45,102 bases of DNA from Robertmurraya kyonggiensis (GCF_005116465.1 NZ_SWBM01000013.1:1-45102), one strand, 5' to 3'; positions 23,734 to 32,921 are shown, counted from the stretch's first letter. Translations and numbers: made by a program. Notes: generated from the sequence alone by a model not told the origin.

Positions 23734-25194
23734 TTACGAGGTCTTCAATGCTTCCTTTAAATCTTTTTTCACTTCAGCACAACGACTTGGTGATGGGAAA
23801 AGCTTTCCTGCGTTTAGTAAATTTTTCGGATTAAAAACTTCTCGAACATCCGTCTGTGCTAAAATTTCTCTATCGGTAAAAACAAATCTCATCTCTTCTC
23901 TTTTCTCAATTCCAACACCATGCTCACCAGTAATCGTCCCGCCTACATCTGCACATACCTGCAAACATGCACTTCCCGCTTTTAGCGCTTTTTCAGTTTC
24001 CCCAGGTATTCTTGCATCAAAAAGGACAAGTGGATGAAGGTTACCATCGCCTGCATGGAAGATATTTGAGATACGAAGACCGCTCTCCTCACTAATCTGA
24101 TTGATTCTTGCGAGCACCTCTGGTAGCTTACTCCTTGGAATGACCCCATCTTGAACGAGATAATCTGGAGAGATTGCTCCCATTGCTCCAAAGCCTGTTT
24201 TTCGGTTCGCCCACCATCTTCCTCGTTCTTCCTCACTTCCAGCTACCTTTACCTCTCGAACATTTCTCTTTTTGCAAACCTCTAAAATCTGATTGATTTG
24301 TTCCTCAATGCCAGCAGATATTCCGTCCACTTCGATTAAAAGAAGTGCTTCAATATCCTTTGGATGTCCGACTGGAAATGCTGCTGCCTCGACTCCTTCA
24401 ATCGCTGTCTTATCCATCATTTCTAGAGCAGCAGGAACAATTCCCGAAGAAATAATATCTGATACTGCTTGACTTCCATCAGCAACCTTATCAAAGTAAG
24501 CTAGGACCGTTTGCTTCGCTTCTGGATTTTTCAAAATGCGAACGGTGATTTTCGTGACAATTCCTAAAGTACCTTCTGAACCTGTGAGTAGACCCAATAA
24601 GTCATAACCAGGCGCATCCGGAACACCATTCGTAGAGATTTCAACAATCTCACCATTTGGCATGATAACCTCAAGCCCTAAAATATGATTCGTCGTAACT
24701 CCATATTTTAGACAGTGAGCGCCTCCAGCATTTTCTGCCACATTCCCCCCGATTGTACAGGCATACTGACTGGAGGGATCTGGAGCATAATAATAGCCTT
24801 TATTTGCAATCGAGTTTGTTAGTTTCAGATTAACGAAGCCCGGTTCCACAACAGCACGTCGATTTTCAAGATCAACCGTAATTAAACGCTTCATTTTAAC
24901 CAAGCTTATAATGACCTCTCCATTTAACGGAATTGCTCCTCCGCTTAGTCCAGTACCTGCACCGCGGGCGAGGAATGGCAGTTGATTAGCATCACAATAT
25001 TTCACAATTTCAGCCACTTCTTCCGTACTATTCGGAAAGACAACACACTTTGGCAAATGCTTATGAATCGTAAAACCATCACAATCATAGGCGAGTAGGT
25101 CTGGCTGTTTATAAAGAATTGCCTTCTCACCAACAATTTTTGCTAGATTGATAATATCTTTATTCGATGTTTGCAATCCCTTTTTCGCCATCAT
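23734..25194 (-). CDS. glcD: Glycolate oxidase subunit GlcD (FAD-linked)
   Basis: 486 aa, close to E. coli GlcD (499). Catalytic flavoprotein subunit that oxidises glycolate to glyoxylate. The PCMH-type FAD domain spans about 40-220: CVVFPNSTEEVAEIVKYC, FLARGAGTGLSGGAIP, YAPDPSSQYACTIGGNVAENAGGAH and GLLTGSEGTLGIVTKITV. The C-terminal FAD-oxidase domain includes NIFHAGDGNLHPLVLFD and GGTITGEHGVGIEKR. The start overlaps the glcF stop (ATGA), a translational-coupling arrangement; the next codon is also ATG and is an alternative start with slightly better spacing from GAGGGGG. Confidence 0.94.
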   Translation of the reverse strand: MMAKKGLQTSNKDIINLAKIVGEKAILYKQPDLLAYDCDGFTIHKHLPKCVVFPNSTEEVAEIVKYCDANQLPFLARGAGTGLSGGAIPLNGEVIISLVKMKRLITVDLENRRAVVEPGFVNLKLTNSIANKGYYYAPDPSSQYACTIGGNVAENAGGAHCLKYGVTTNHILGLEVIMPNGEIVEISTNGVPDAPGYDLLGLLTGSEGTLGIVTKITVRILKNPEAKQTVLAYFDKVADGSQAVSDIISSGIVPAALEMMDKTAIEGVEAAAFPVGHPKDIEALLLIEVDGISAGIEEQINQILEVCKKRNVREVKVAGSEEERGRWWANRKTGFGAMGAISPDYLVQDGVIPRSKLPEVLARINQISEESGLRISNIFHAGDGNLHPLVLFDARIPGETEKALKAGSACLQVCADVGGTITGEHGVGIEKREEMRFVFTDREILAQTDVREVFNPKNLLNAGKLFPSPSRCAEVKKDLKEALKTS

Positions 25195-26549
25195 TTCCCC
25201 CTCTCTTTCTCATCTTCTTTTTGGTAAGCCCAGTCAAGCAATTGCACGGTATGAACGATTTTTTGATTACGCCCATATTTTTCAACGCCGATGGCCATTT
25301 GCAGCATGCAGCCCGGGTTCCCCATCGAGATCATCTCCACCTCATCAGGCACATTGGACATCTTACTCCCCAGTACCGCTCCAGCCATTTCAGGATTTGT
25401 AATGTTATACACACCTGCACTACCACAGCAGCGATCTGCATTAGGCATATGAACCATCTCTACACCAGGAATATTAATCAATAAATCTCGTGGCTCATCA
25501 CGCACACCTTGCCCGTGGGCTAAGTGACAAGCATCGTGATAGGTAATGCGCTTGTTTAATTCGGCCTTTGGTTTTTCGTAGCCTGTATCATAGAGATATT
25601 TAGAGATATCCTCAACCTTTTTAGAAAATTCTTCAGCCTTTTCATGCCATTCCGGCTCCTCACGAAACAGTTCGGCATATTCTTTTAGCATGCATCCACA
25701 ACCAGCTGCATTAACAATAACGGTGTCTGCATCCTTGAATGCCTCTATATTTTGTTTGGCAAGCTTCCGACCCGTTTCACGATCTCCAGCATGAACATGA
25801 AGGGCACCACAGCATGTTTGGTTTTTCGGGATTTTGACATCATTTCCATTTCTCGTTAGCACATTGATTGTTGACTCATTAATATCACTGAACATCACAT
25901 CCATGATACAACCCGTCAGCATTGCAACCTCGTTCTTTGTCTCACCCTTCGCCTTGATCACATCGTGGTTTTTGTACTTCTTTTGAACAGGAGTACCGAT
26001 TTCAGGCATAATCGATTCCATTTCCACTAAATGATTCGGCATCACATTAATTAAACCCGTTTTACGAACCACCTTTTGCAATCCACTCTTTTGATAAAAT
26101 TTGAGTAGACTTCCCAATGAATGCAGACGATTTGGATGTGGAAATAGGCCCTCTAATATGGCCTTACTTACTGCGCCCTTCCAACCTGTTAACGGCATCG
26201 CTTGACGAACCTGCCCACGTGCTTCTTCAATTAAGCCACCGACATCAACATCTGCAGGACAGGCGGTTGTACATGCACGACAGTCTAGACAAACAAAAAC
26301 TGGATCAGCAAAATCTTCGTCCACTACAAGTTTGCCTTCTGCTACAGATTTTATTAAGTGCACTCTTCCACGTGGTGAATGCTGTTCTTGCCCTGTTTGT
26401 TCATAGGTTGGACAGGCTTCTAAGCACATGCCACAGTGGACACAATCAGCCCATTTATTCTCATCAGGTGCATCGCTCCAGAAATAATTACTCAGACTGT
26501 TCGTTTGACACGATGGAGTTGCTTTCACGTCCATTTCTCTTAGGCTCAA
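25191..26549 (-). CDS. glcF: Glycolate oxidase iron-sulfur subunit GlcF
   Basis: 452 aa. Two 4Fe-4S ferredoxin motifs at the N-terminus (CVHCGMCLEACP at about 36-47; CLDCRACTTACP at about 87-98) and two CCG (cysteine-rich) domains in the C-terminal half (NQTCCGALHVHAG and ADRCCGSAGVYN, each with a partner motif such as NAAGCGCM and MGNPGCMLQ). It passes electrons from GlcD to the membrane chain. The start is TTG 26549, 8 nt after AGGAGG; the codon begins 1 nt after the glcE stop. A short N-terminal extension before the ferredoxin domain has no recognised motif. Confidence 0.93.
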   Translation of the reverse strand: MSLREMDVKATPSCQTNSLSNYFWSDAPDENKWADCVHCGMCLEACPTYEQTGQEQHSPRGRVHLIKSVAEGKLVVDEDFADPVFVCLDCRACTTACPADVDVGGLIEEARGQVRQAMPLTGWKGAVSKAILEGLFPHPNRLHSLGSLLKFYQKSGLQKVVRKTGLINVMPNHLVEMESIMPEIGTPVQKKYKNHDVIKAKGETKNEVAMLTGCIMDVMFSDINESTINVLTRNGNDVKIPKNQTCCGALHVHAGDRETGRKLAKQNIEAFKDADTVIVNAAGCGCMLKEYAELFREEPEWHEKAEEFSKKVEDISKYLYDTGYEKPKAELNKRITYHDACHLAHGQGVRDEPRDLLINIPGVEMVHMPNADRCCGSAGVYNITNPEMAGAVLGSKMSNVPDEVEMISMGNPGCMLQMAIGVEKYGRNQKIVHTVQLLDWAYQKEDEKERGK

Positions 26550-26550
26550 T

Positions 26551-27870
26551 TTATATCCCTCCTATGAACCGATTCGGGTTTAAGATTTTGTTTGGATCAA
26601 TTTTCTTTTTGATTCCTTCAACGAGGAAAAAATAAGAAGGTCTCTCTCCCCATACACTCACCTTTTGCCGCAGAACTAGAGGAAGATGCTTAATGGTTGC
26701 ATATCCTCCTAGACTAGAAGCGTAAGCACGGAGTTCTTTAATAGCTCCTTCCACATCTTCGCTTGCACCATATAAATGAACCTGACACAGACCATGCCCC
26801 AAACCACCATTAGCGTCAATATGCAAATTATAGGCATCGCTTATTTGCTCTGCCTTTTGAATGACCTTCAATACATCTAGATTCACAACGCCAATTTTTA
26901 CGCTCGCTTCCGTTTGGTGACCTGACATACTTGCACGTGGTGATAGATGATAGAACTGCTCCCAAAAAGCCATTGCTAGAGCTCTCTCCAAAATTTTCAT
27001 CTCCGCCGTAGGAGGTTTTATTCTATTCACAAATTCCTCTTGGTAAAGGACAGAACTCTTCACATCCTCAAAGCTTATGGCCAGGGTATAACTTTTTTGC
27101 CCAACAAGTTTTTCTACTAAGGATGGATTTAAGAGCTCCAATGTAATCGGTTCCATTACAGAATCAAGAAAACTCACAACAAACGATTTTATCTCGGAGA
27201 GCTCGCCATCTGGAAAAGACAATAGAACAAGACTTTCATATTTAGGCACTGGTCGTAGCTTCACAGTAACTTCGGATATAACTCCAATGGTTCCCATCGA
27301 TCCGATAAAAAGCTTATTCATGTCGTAACCTGCAACATTTTTTACAACTTTACCGCCCGAACGAATGACGCTGCCATCTGGGTACACAACACGAAGTCCA
27401 ATAACGACATCTCTCGCCGAACCATAACCCAGCCGTTTCGGCCCACTATCGTTTGCTGCAATCACTCCACCAATCGTCGCTTCCTCTGGCCATGTTGGAT
27501 CTAAAGAAATCTTCTGATTGAAATCAACTAAATAATCCTGGATTTCCTTAAGAGTGGTTCCTGCTTTGACTGTTAAAGTCATATCTCCGACGGTGTGCTC
27601 GATTATTCCTTTATAGTTAGCTAATGAAAGCAAGATATCCTCGGCCTCATTTACCCCTCCGAAGCCCCTTTTAGTCCCTCCACCGATTACAGATATTTTC
27701 TTACCATTTGTATTTGCATATCTTAAAAGACTAGATATTTCTTCTTCTGTCTCAGTGGCCACAATCACTTTTCCAGTGTTACCGAAAATATTTTCTAGTT
27801 CATGATTTTCTTTAATTCTTTCTTCTGGGACAACTTTTTTTAATTCTTCCTTCAAGTCTGAGGTTATCAA
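26551..27870 (-). CDS. glcE: Glycolate oxidase FAD-binding subunit GlcE-like
   Basis: 439 aa FAD-binding oxidoreductase. PCMH-type FAD domain: VIVATETEEEISSLLRYANTNG, ISVIGGGTKRGFGG, SLDPTWPEEATIGGVIAANDSGPKRLGYG and KVVKNVAGYDMNKLFIGSMGTIGVISEVTVKLRP. It is longer than E. coli GlcE (350 aa), the extra length being C-terminal. The frame is open to ATG 27906, but AAAGGGAGGAG (27872-27882 on the minus strand) lies 7 nt before TTG 27870, and that TTG overlaps the regulator stop as TTGA. So TTG 27870 is chosen. Confidence 0.88.
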   Translation of the reverse strand: MITSDLKEELKKVVPEERIKENHELENIFGNTGKVIVATETEEEISSLLRYANTNGKKISVIGGGTKRGFGGVNEAEDILLSLANYKGIIEHTVGDMTLTVKAGTTLKEIQDYLVDFNQKISLDPTWPEEATIGGVIAANDSGPKRLGYGSARDVVIGLRVVYPDGSVIRSGGKVVKNVAGYDMNKLFIGSMGTIGVISEVTVKLRPVPKYESLVLLSFPDGELSEIKSFVVSFLDSVMEPITLELLNPSLVEKLVGQKSYTLAISFEDVKSSVLYQEEFVNRIKPPTAEMKILERALAMAFWEQFYHLSPRASMSGHQTEASVKIGVVNLDVLKVIQKAEQISDAYNLHIDANGGLGHGLCQVHLYGASEDVEGAIKELRAYASSLGGYATIKHLPLVLRQKVSVWGERPSYFFLVEGIKKKIDPNKILNPNRFIGGI

Positions 27871-28583
27871 AATGGCTCCTCCCTTTTCTGTGAAGTTGGC
27901 TTCCATAAGCTCTTTTGTAAAATGGTTTCCACATACTCTAGGTGCTCGGTCATTTTGTTCTTGGCAAGCTCTGAGTTGGTTTCTTTTATGGCCAGAAAAA
28001 TTTCTTTGTGCTGTGCATTTATTTTCGCTACAAGCTTTGGGTCTTCTTGGATAAATTGATGAAAGTCATTCATGTGTTTTTTTGTAGTGGTTGAAATGAA
28101 TTGTATGAGTTGATAAATAATTTGGTTTTTAGAAGCCTTGGCAATGGTCATATGAAAGTTGTAGTCTTCTTCCCAGCCATTTGTGGTTTTGTTGGATAAT
28201 ATTGCTTCGATTTCTGCTAGCTGTTCATCTGTTCTGTTTGATGCTGTCATTTCAGCAATTCCAGGTTCTAATATTTTTCGCACTTGGAATAAAGCACGGA
28301 CATCACTTGTTTCAGGAATGATCAAATGGTTATTAAAAATCTTACTTGAATCAAATCGACAAACATAAGTCCCTTCGCCTTGTCGTATGTCGACCGTTCC
28401 TTTACCTTTTAAGGTAATAATGGCATCACGGATTGCCGACCTGCCTACTCCAAACATTTCACACATTTCCCGTACGGATGGCAGCTTTTCCCCTGATTGA
28501 AAGGATCCATGCTCGATCATTTTTTCTATTTGTTCTACAACAGATTCCGACACTTTTTTTACCGAAATTTTTTCTACATTCAT
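27867..28583 (-). CDS. FadR/GntR-family regulator of the glycolate genes
   Basis: 238 aa. GntR winged helix-turn-helix (about 5-75) with SGEKLPSVREMCEMFGVGRSAIRDAIITLKGKGTVDIRQGEGTYV, then an all-helical FCD effector domain (about 95-230) typical of FadR-type regulators such as GlcC and LldR that sense glycolate or lactate. The frame extends to ATG 28622, but GGGGGGAG is directly before ATG 28583, giving the expected N-terminus MNVEKISVKKVSES. It is the first gene of the glcR-E-F-D transcript and overlaps glcE by 4 nt, so it is likely autoregulated. Glycolate as ligand is inferred from neighbours. Confidence 0.9.
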   Translation of the reverse strand: MNVEKISVKKVSESVVEQIEKMIEHGSFQSGEKLPSVREMCEMFGVGRSAIRDAIITLKGKGTVDIRQGEGTYVCRFDSSKIFNNHLIIPETSDVRALFQVRKILEPGIAEMTASNRTDEQLAEIEAILSNKTTNGWEEDYNFHMTIAKASKNQIIYQLIQFISTTTKKHMNDFHQFIQEDPKLVAKINAQHKEIFLAIKETNSELAKNKMTEHLEYVETILQKSLWKPTSQKREEPF

Positions 28584-28615
28584 GCTCTCCCCCCTTTTGC
28601 TTTTGTCCTTTTCAG

Positions 28616-28633
28616 TTATCACATATCAGATAA
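28616..28633. promoter_or_regulatory. Candidate operator for the glycolate regulator
   Basis: Inverted repeat TTATC-N8-GATAA, about 10-25 nt downstream of the predicted start of the operon transcript and 33 nt before the regulator start codon. Position suits autorepression by a FadR-type dimer; binding is inference. Confidence 0.4.
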
Positions 28634-28648
28634 GTACTACATAATCCT

Positions 28649-28677
28649 ATTAAAACACCGTTTATATCTTTTATCAA
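28649..28677 (-). promoter_or_regulatory. Sigma-A-type promoter of the glycolate operon
   Basis: On the minus strand, -35 TTGATA (28672-28677), 17-nt spacer, -10 TTTAAT (28649-28654). The remaining intergenic sequence to 28882 is AT-rich; no other feature is supported. Confidence 0.55.
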
Positions 28678-28882
28678 TAACTTTTTAGAATATACCAAAT
28701 AATCAAAATAAAATGCGAACCGATTTTGTAAAATATCATATAATGAAAATAAGATTTAAAATCCAAATCAGTGTTATAGTACAAGCCGTTATTAAACATC
28801 TTTTCTTGTCCAATAAGAAGAAAAATAATGTATATAAATTGGAGTTTAGTCAAAAAATAAGGAAAAAGTTGAGGTGAATAAA

Positions 28883-29092
28883 ATGGGGTTACTAAATGCA
28901 TTTAACGAATGGAAGAACACTCGTTACGAAAAACATGTTTCGCAAATGAAAGAAGAAAACAAATGCCCTGAGTGTTATGGACGTGGATTCTTAATTTATC
29001 CAGCAAATGAGTTTGTGTATTTATCCAATCCATTCGATTGTCCTGGTTGTAACGGAAGCGGCTCATATACGGAATGGTCAAATCTTGTCTAA
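28883..29092 (+). CDS. Small protein with two CxxCxGxG zinc-binding motifs
   Basis: 69 aa. A basic N-terminal helix (LLNAFNEWKNTRYEKHVSQMKEENK) is followed by two DnaJ-type Cys motifs, CPECYGRGF (about 29-37) and CPGCNGSGS (about 55-63), which together could bind one zinc ion. The GTG at 28874 overlaps GAGGTG; ATG 28883 has GAGGTG at 6 nt and is chosen. Function unknown; similar small proteins occur in Bacillaceae as far as I recall. It converges on the oligopeptide transporter genes with a shared terminator. Confidence 0.8.
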   Translation: MGLLNAFNEWKNTRYEKHVSQMKEENKCPECYGRGFLIYPANEFVYLSNPFDCPGCNGSGSYTEWSNLV

Positions 29093-29102
29093 ATGGACAT
29101 AA

Positions 29103-29135
29103 AAATAAACCTACTGATCCCCCAGTAGGTTATTT
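29103..29135. terminator. Bidirectional terminator (Cys-rich protein / appC)
   Basis: Stem AAATAAACCTACTG / CAGTAGGTTATTT with one bulged A and loop ATCCCC. T-rich sequence follows on both strands. Confidence 0.8.
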
Positions 29136-29138
29136 GTT

Positions 29139-30053
29139 TTAACGTCTATTACTTTTCGGATCAAAGGCATCGCGTAGACCATCACCGACAAAGTTGATGC
29201 AAAGTACTGTTATCAGTATTGCCAAACCTGGAGGAATCCACGCCTCAGGACTGTTCCTTAATATCCGTAAGCTTTGTGCCTCAGAAAGCATATTTCCCCA
29301 CGTTGGTGTTGGCTGCGGAATTCCAAAACCTATGAAACTTAATGCAGATTCAGCAATAATATAGGTTGCCATCATTAACGTCGCATTTACTAGGATTGGT
29401 CCAATCGCATTTGGAATAAAATGCTTAAAGATTATTCTCAAATCGCTGACACCAATCGCTTTCGCTCCAAGTATAAACTCCTGTTCTCGTAAGGTAAGAA
29501 ATGTCCCTCGTATGATCCTCGTTAAGCTCGGCCACGAGGTTAACGCAATTATACTGACGAGTATAGTAACATTAACTTCTTCCAATATTGCTACGATCGT
29601 TAAGCAAAGTACTAAAAATGGGAGCATGAGTACTAGATCACAGGCTCTCATGATAATAGAATCAATTTTTCCACCATAATAACCAGATATGGATCCTAGT
29701 ACAACACCTATTACTAAAGTAAACACCATCGCACTAAATCCTACGATTAATGAAATGCGACCTCCATATATGAGACGCGCAAAGTTATCACGGCCAGAGC
29801 TATCGTTACCAAGTAGATGATCCTCACTTGGGGGACGCTCAATTAATGTTAGATTTGTCTTTGTTGGATTGTGTTCAGTTAAGAACGGTGCTAAGATAAC
29901 GACTACAACAATGAGTAACAGAATAAATACACTTGCAACAGCAAGCTTATTTTTCATGAATCGCTTCATCGCTATTTTAGTGGGACTCATGCCTTTTTCT
30001 GCGTTCTTTATATCTATTCCTGGTCCAGTATTTGTTTGTGGATTAAGTTCCAT
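29139..30053 (-). CDS. appC: Oligopeptide ABC transporter permease AppC/OppC type
   Basis: 304 aa. The N-terminal OppC extension (KNAEKGMSPTKIAMKRFMKNKLAVASVFILLLIVVVVI) holds the first TM helix, and five further helices follow. The EAA loop that contacts the ATPases is FILGAKAIGVSDLRIIFKHFIPNAIGPILV (about 190-219). GFGIPQPTPTWGNML is a family signature. GAGGTG lies 6 nt before ATG. It is the last gene of the unit appD-appF-appA-appB-appC, 10 bp after appB, and is followed by a terminator. Confidence 0.92.
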   Translation of the reverse strand: MELNPQTNTGPGIDIKNAEKGMSPTKIAMKRFMKNKLAVASVFILLLIVVVVILAPFLTEHNPTKTNLTLIERPPSEDHLLGNDSSGRDNFARLIYGGRISLIVGFSAMVFTLVIGVVLGSISGYYGGKIDSIIMRACDLVLMLPFLVLCLTIVAILEEVNVTILVSIIALTSWPSLTRIIRGTFLTLREQEFILGAKAIGVSDLRIIFKHFIPNAIGPILVNATLMMATYIIAESALSFIGFGIPQPTPTWGNMLSEAQSLRILRNSPEAWIPPGLAILITVLCINFVGDGLRDAFDPKSNRR

Positions 30054-30063
30054 TTATTTCACC

Positions 30064-31026
30064 TCAATCGTAGCGGATTCTTGGGTCAACAATACTATAG
30101 AAAATGTCAGCTAAAAGGTTTCCTAAGAGTACAAAGAAACCAAGCATCAAATTTATTGCCATAATAACCGGATAATCACGATTTCCTATAGATGTGATGA
30201 ATAAGGTCCCAAGTCCAGGAAATTGAAAAACGCCTTCTGTGATAACTGCTCCACCTAATAATATCCCAACCTCAAACCCTAGCAATGTTATGATCGGAAT
30301 TAATGCATTACGGAGTGTATGCTTATAAAGTACGGTATTTTCTGTCATTCCCTTTGCTCTAGCTGTTCTAATGTAGTCACTTCCAAGCACGTCCAGAACT
30401 TCAGATCTCATGTATCGCATATAAGAGGCCGTACCTGCTAAACCAAGAGTTAGACTTGGTAAAACAAGATGCCTGATTTTGTCAATAAATAATTCAAAGC
30501 CTTCTATTCCTGGCTTTGAGACTGTACCATGGGACGGGAGCCAACCTAGTTGGATGGATAAAACATAGATCGCTAGCAACCCAAAAAAGAAATTTGGAGT
30601 AGCTAGTCCTAAGAAACCAAATGTTGTAGCACCATAATCAAGCGGTGTATATGGATGCCTTGCAGAATAAATTCCTATTGGAATCGAAACAATAATCGTT
30701 ATTAACAGAGTCATAATTCCTAAATTTATGGTATTCGAAAATCTTTCAGCAATTAAATCAGCAACGGTTCTTCCCTTATAGATCAACGAGTCTCCAAAAT
30801 CGCCTTTAACTGCATTTGTTACCCAACGCCAATACTGAACATGGATTGGGTCATTTAATCCTAATGCTTCTCTTTGCTTTTCATAGATTGCTCGGTCGAT
30901 ATTTGGATCCATTTTTTGCGAAAAGGGATCACCAGGTGCAGCTTGCATTAGGGCAAAAACAATGACAGTAAGAGCAAATAGCATTGGAATAAAAACAAGA
31001 ATTCGCCGTATAAGATATTGGATCAA
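30064..31026 (-). CDS. appB: Oligopeptide ABC transporter permease AppB/OppB type
   Basis: 320 aa, six TM helices. Family features: N-terminal MIQYLIRRILVFIPMLFALTVIVFALMQAAPGDPF, the EAA loop DYIRTARAKGMTENTVLYKHTLRNALIPIITLLG (about 222-255) and GGAVITEGVFQFPGLGTLF. It pairs with AppC as the membrane channel of a peptide importer. GGAGGGGGAA precedes ATG. It is separated from appA by 122 bp containing a strong inverted repeat. Confidence 0.92.
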   Translation of the reverse strand: MIQYLIRRILVFIPMLFALTVIVFALMQAAPGDPFSQKMDPNIDRAIYEKQREALGLNDPIHVQYWRWVTNAVKGDFGDSLIYKGRTVADLIAERFSNTINLGIMTLLITIIVSIPIGIYSARHPYTPLDYGATTFGFLGLATPNFFFGLLAIYVLSIQLGWLPSHGTVSKPGIEGFELFIDKIRHLVLPSLTLGLAGTASYMRYMRSEVLDVLGSDYIRTARAKGMTENTVLYKHTLRNALIPIITLLGFEVGILLGGAVITEGVFQFPGLGTLFITSIGNRDYPVIMAINLMLGFFVLLGNLLADIFYSIVDPRIRYD

Positions 31027-31094
31027 TGTTCCCCCTCCTCCATTCTATTGATGTGATGTAATAACTGTTTGTCCAAGAGCCTTTTCTTTTAAAA

Positions 31095-31131
31095 GGAAAA
31101 GAGCGCGGCGTCATACCGAACGCTCTTTTCC
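31095..31131 (-). terminator. Internal hairpin/attenuator between appA and appB
   Basis: On the minus strand, perfect 11-bp stem GGAAAAGAGCG / CGCTCTTTTCC, with a further CGG/CCG in the loop, followed by TTTTAAAAG. A partial terminator here would give more AppA binding protein than permease, a common pattern in oligopeptide operons. Confidence 0.7.
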
Positions 31132-31148
31132 TTATTGTTAAGACTCTA

Positions 31149-32921
31149 TTACTCTTCTTCTGTTACATACCATAGATGCGTGTCATTTAAGAATGAGTAA
31201 GGTAGTACATCTACACCATGTAGACGAGTGTTATGTGCCCATAAGCTGTTTGCTGCATAAAGAATTAATGCAGGTAAATCTTCACCAAACTTCACTTGCC
31301 ATTCGCTTAATTTACCGTTACGGTATTCTTTATCGAATGCTTCTGGTGGTGTATTAGCCTCTTTTAAGATTGCGTCAGCTTCAGCGTTATTCCAACGAGA
31401 ATAGTTGTATGCAGCTGGTGCATCCCAAAGGCCTGTTGGATCTGGATCTGTACTATCTAATGACCATCCAACTAAGTATAAATCCCAGTCTTGAGCGTTG
31501 TTATCTAGATCTTCAAAGTAAGCAGCCGCTTCCTTCGGTTGACGAAGATCAATATTGATTCCTACCGCTTCAAGATACTCTTCAATGATTGGAGCTGAAC
31601 GCTCACGAATTTGATTTCCTAATGGATAGTTAAGATTTAATACCCATTCTTTACCTGCTGGATCTTCACGGAATCCATCACCGTCTACATCTTTATAGCC
31701 AGCTTCATCTAAAAGTTTCTTAGCTTCGTCTTCACTATAAGCGTATTGTGGTGGGTTCTTATCATCATAAGCTTCAAATTGTGTAGCGATTGGAGAGTTT
31801 TGAACGATACCTCTTCCATAAAGAAGACCATCGATGATTGCTTGACGGTCTACCGCGTAAGCAATTGCTTGACGTACTTTTTGATCTTTTAGTTTCTCGT
31901 TAACAGTCCACTTAGAAGGATCAAGTGTCTTATCTCCAGCTGCACGGTGGTTAACCATCATACCCATGATTTGGTAACCAAAGTCCGGCTGCTCAATGAT
32001 TTCAACATTTGGCATTGCGTCAACTGTTTCAAAGTCTGCTGCCTGGAATCCGTTTGGATCAGCAACAAAGTCAATTTCACCAGTTTCAAGTAAGCCAAGG
32101 ATAACCGCTTGGTCTACGACCTTCCAAACAACGCTATCTAAGTATGGCTCACCTTTCCAATAATCAGCATTCTTTTCAAGGACATATTGCTCCCCTTGTA
32201 CCATTTCAGTAAATTTGAACGGACCAGTTCCGACAATTTTACCAGCGTCACGGGATTCTGGAGCCGCTGGCATATCAGCCATTGGGATATCAGCAAAAAT
32301 ATGTTCTGGAATAATTGTGAATGAAGCGTCAGCAAGTGCCTTTACGTTTGGTTGAGCAAATACAAACTTGACTGTGTAATCATCCACTTTTACAACACCT
32401 TGGAAATCTTGAGAGGCACCAGTGCTGAACTCTTCATAGCCTACTAGATTAGCAGCGAAGTAAGAACGAATCCCACCAGCTTCAATGTATCCAGGGCTTG
32501 CTAACATTTTGTAAGTAAATACTACGTCATCAGCTGTAAATGGCTCACCATCATGCCATTTAACATTTTCTTCTAATTTGAACGTTAATTCTGTGTTATC
32601 CTCGTTAAAGGACCATTCTTTTGCAAGGCCTGGTGTAAAATTAAGATTTTCATCTTGTGAAAGTAACCCTTCATAGATAAAGCTTAGGATGTTTGCTTCA
32701 TAAGCTTCTTCATAGAAAATCGGGTTAAATTGACCAGATGGTGGTGTATCCATCGCACCAACAACCGTACCACCTTTTTGTGGACCTTCAGCCGGTTGTT
32801 CTGTTTCAGTACCTTCACCTTCTGGTTCAGTTCCTGCATCATTTCCTCCTGAACACGCAGCAAGGATTCCTAGCATAAGAACAAAGCTTAGTAATAATAA
32901 CCAACTTTTCTTAAACTTCAA
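31149..32921 (-). CDS. appA: Oligopeptide-binding lipoprotein AppA/OppA type
   Basis: 590 aa extracytoplasmic solute-binding protein, family 5. Lipoprotein signal peptide with lipobox LAAC (Cys23), then a Gly/Glu-rich linker (about 24-48) and the SBP_bac_5 domain: GLAKEWSFNEDNTELTFKLEENVKWHDGEPFTADDVVFTYKML at about 98-140, KVRQAIAYAVDRQAIIDGLLYG near 347-368. It captures peptides outside the cell and delivers them to AppBC. In B. subtilis the App system imports longer oligopeptides including signalling peptides. Peptide range is not deducible. Confidence 0.9.
   Translation of the reverse strand: MKFKKSWLLLLSFVLMLGILAACSGGNDAGTEPEGEGTETEQPAEGPQKGGTVVGAMDTPPSGQFNPIFYEEAYEANILSFIYEGLLSQDENLNFTPGLAKEWSFNEDNTELTFKLEENVKWHDGEPFTADDVVFTYKMLASPGYIEAGGIRSYFAANLVGYEEFSTGASQDFQGVVKVDDYTVKFVFAQPNVKALADASFTIIPEHIFADIPMADMPAAPESRDAGKIVGTGPFKFTEMVQGEQYVLEKNADYWKGEPYLDSVVWKVVDQAVILGLLETGEIDFVADPNGFQAADFETVDAMPNVEIIEQPDFGYQIMGMMVNHRAAGDKTLDPSKWTVNEKLKDQKVRQAIAYAVDRQAIIDGLLYGRGIVQNSPIATQFEAYDDKNPPQYAYSEDEAKKLLDEAGYKDVDGDGFREDPAGKEWVLNLNYPLGNQIRERSAPIIEEYLEAVGINIDLRQPKEAAAYFEDLDNNAQDWDLYLVGWSLDSTDPDPTGLWDAPAAYNYSRWNNAEADAILKEANTPPEAFDKEYRNGKLSEWQVKFGEDLPALILYAANSLWAHNTRLHGVDVLPYSFLNDTHLWYVTEEE

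Noticed and set aside
23734-27870. Lactate utilisation (LutABC) assignment for the oxidase genes
   Set aside because: LutB/LutC-type proteins are absent; two FAD-binding subunits plus a GlcF-type protein next to malate synthase G fit glycolate oxidase better.
28674-28901. 75-aa minus-strand ORF upstream of the glycolate regulator
   Set aside because: It overlaps the promoter region and the start of the Cys-rich protein gene, has no ribosome binding site and an AT-driven composition.
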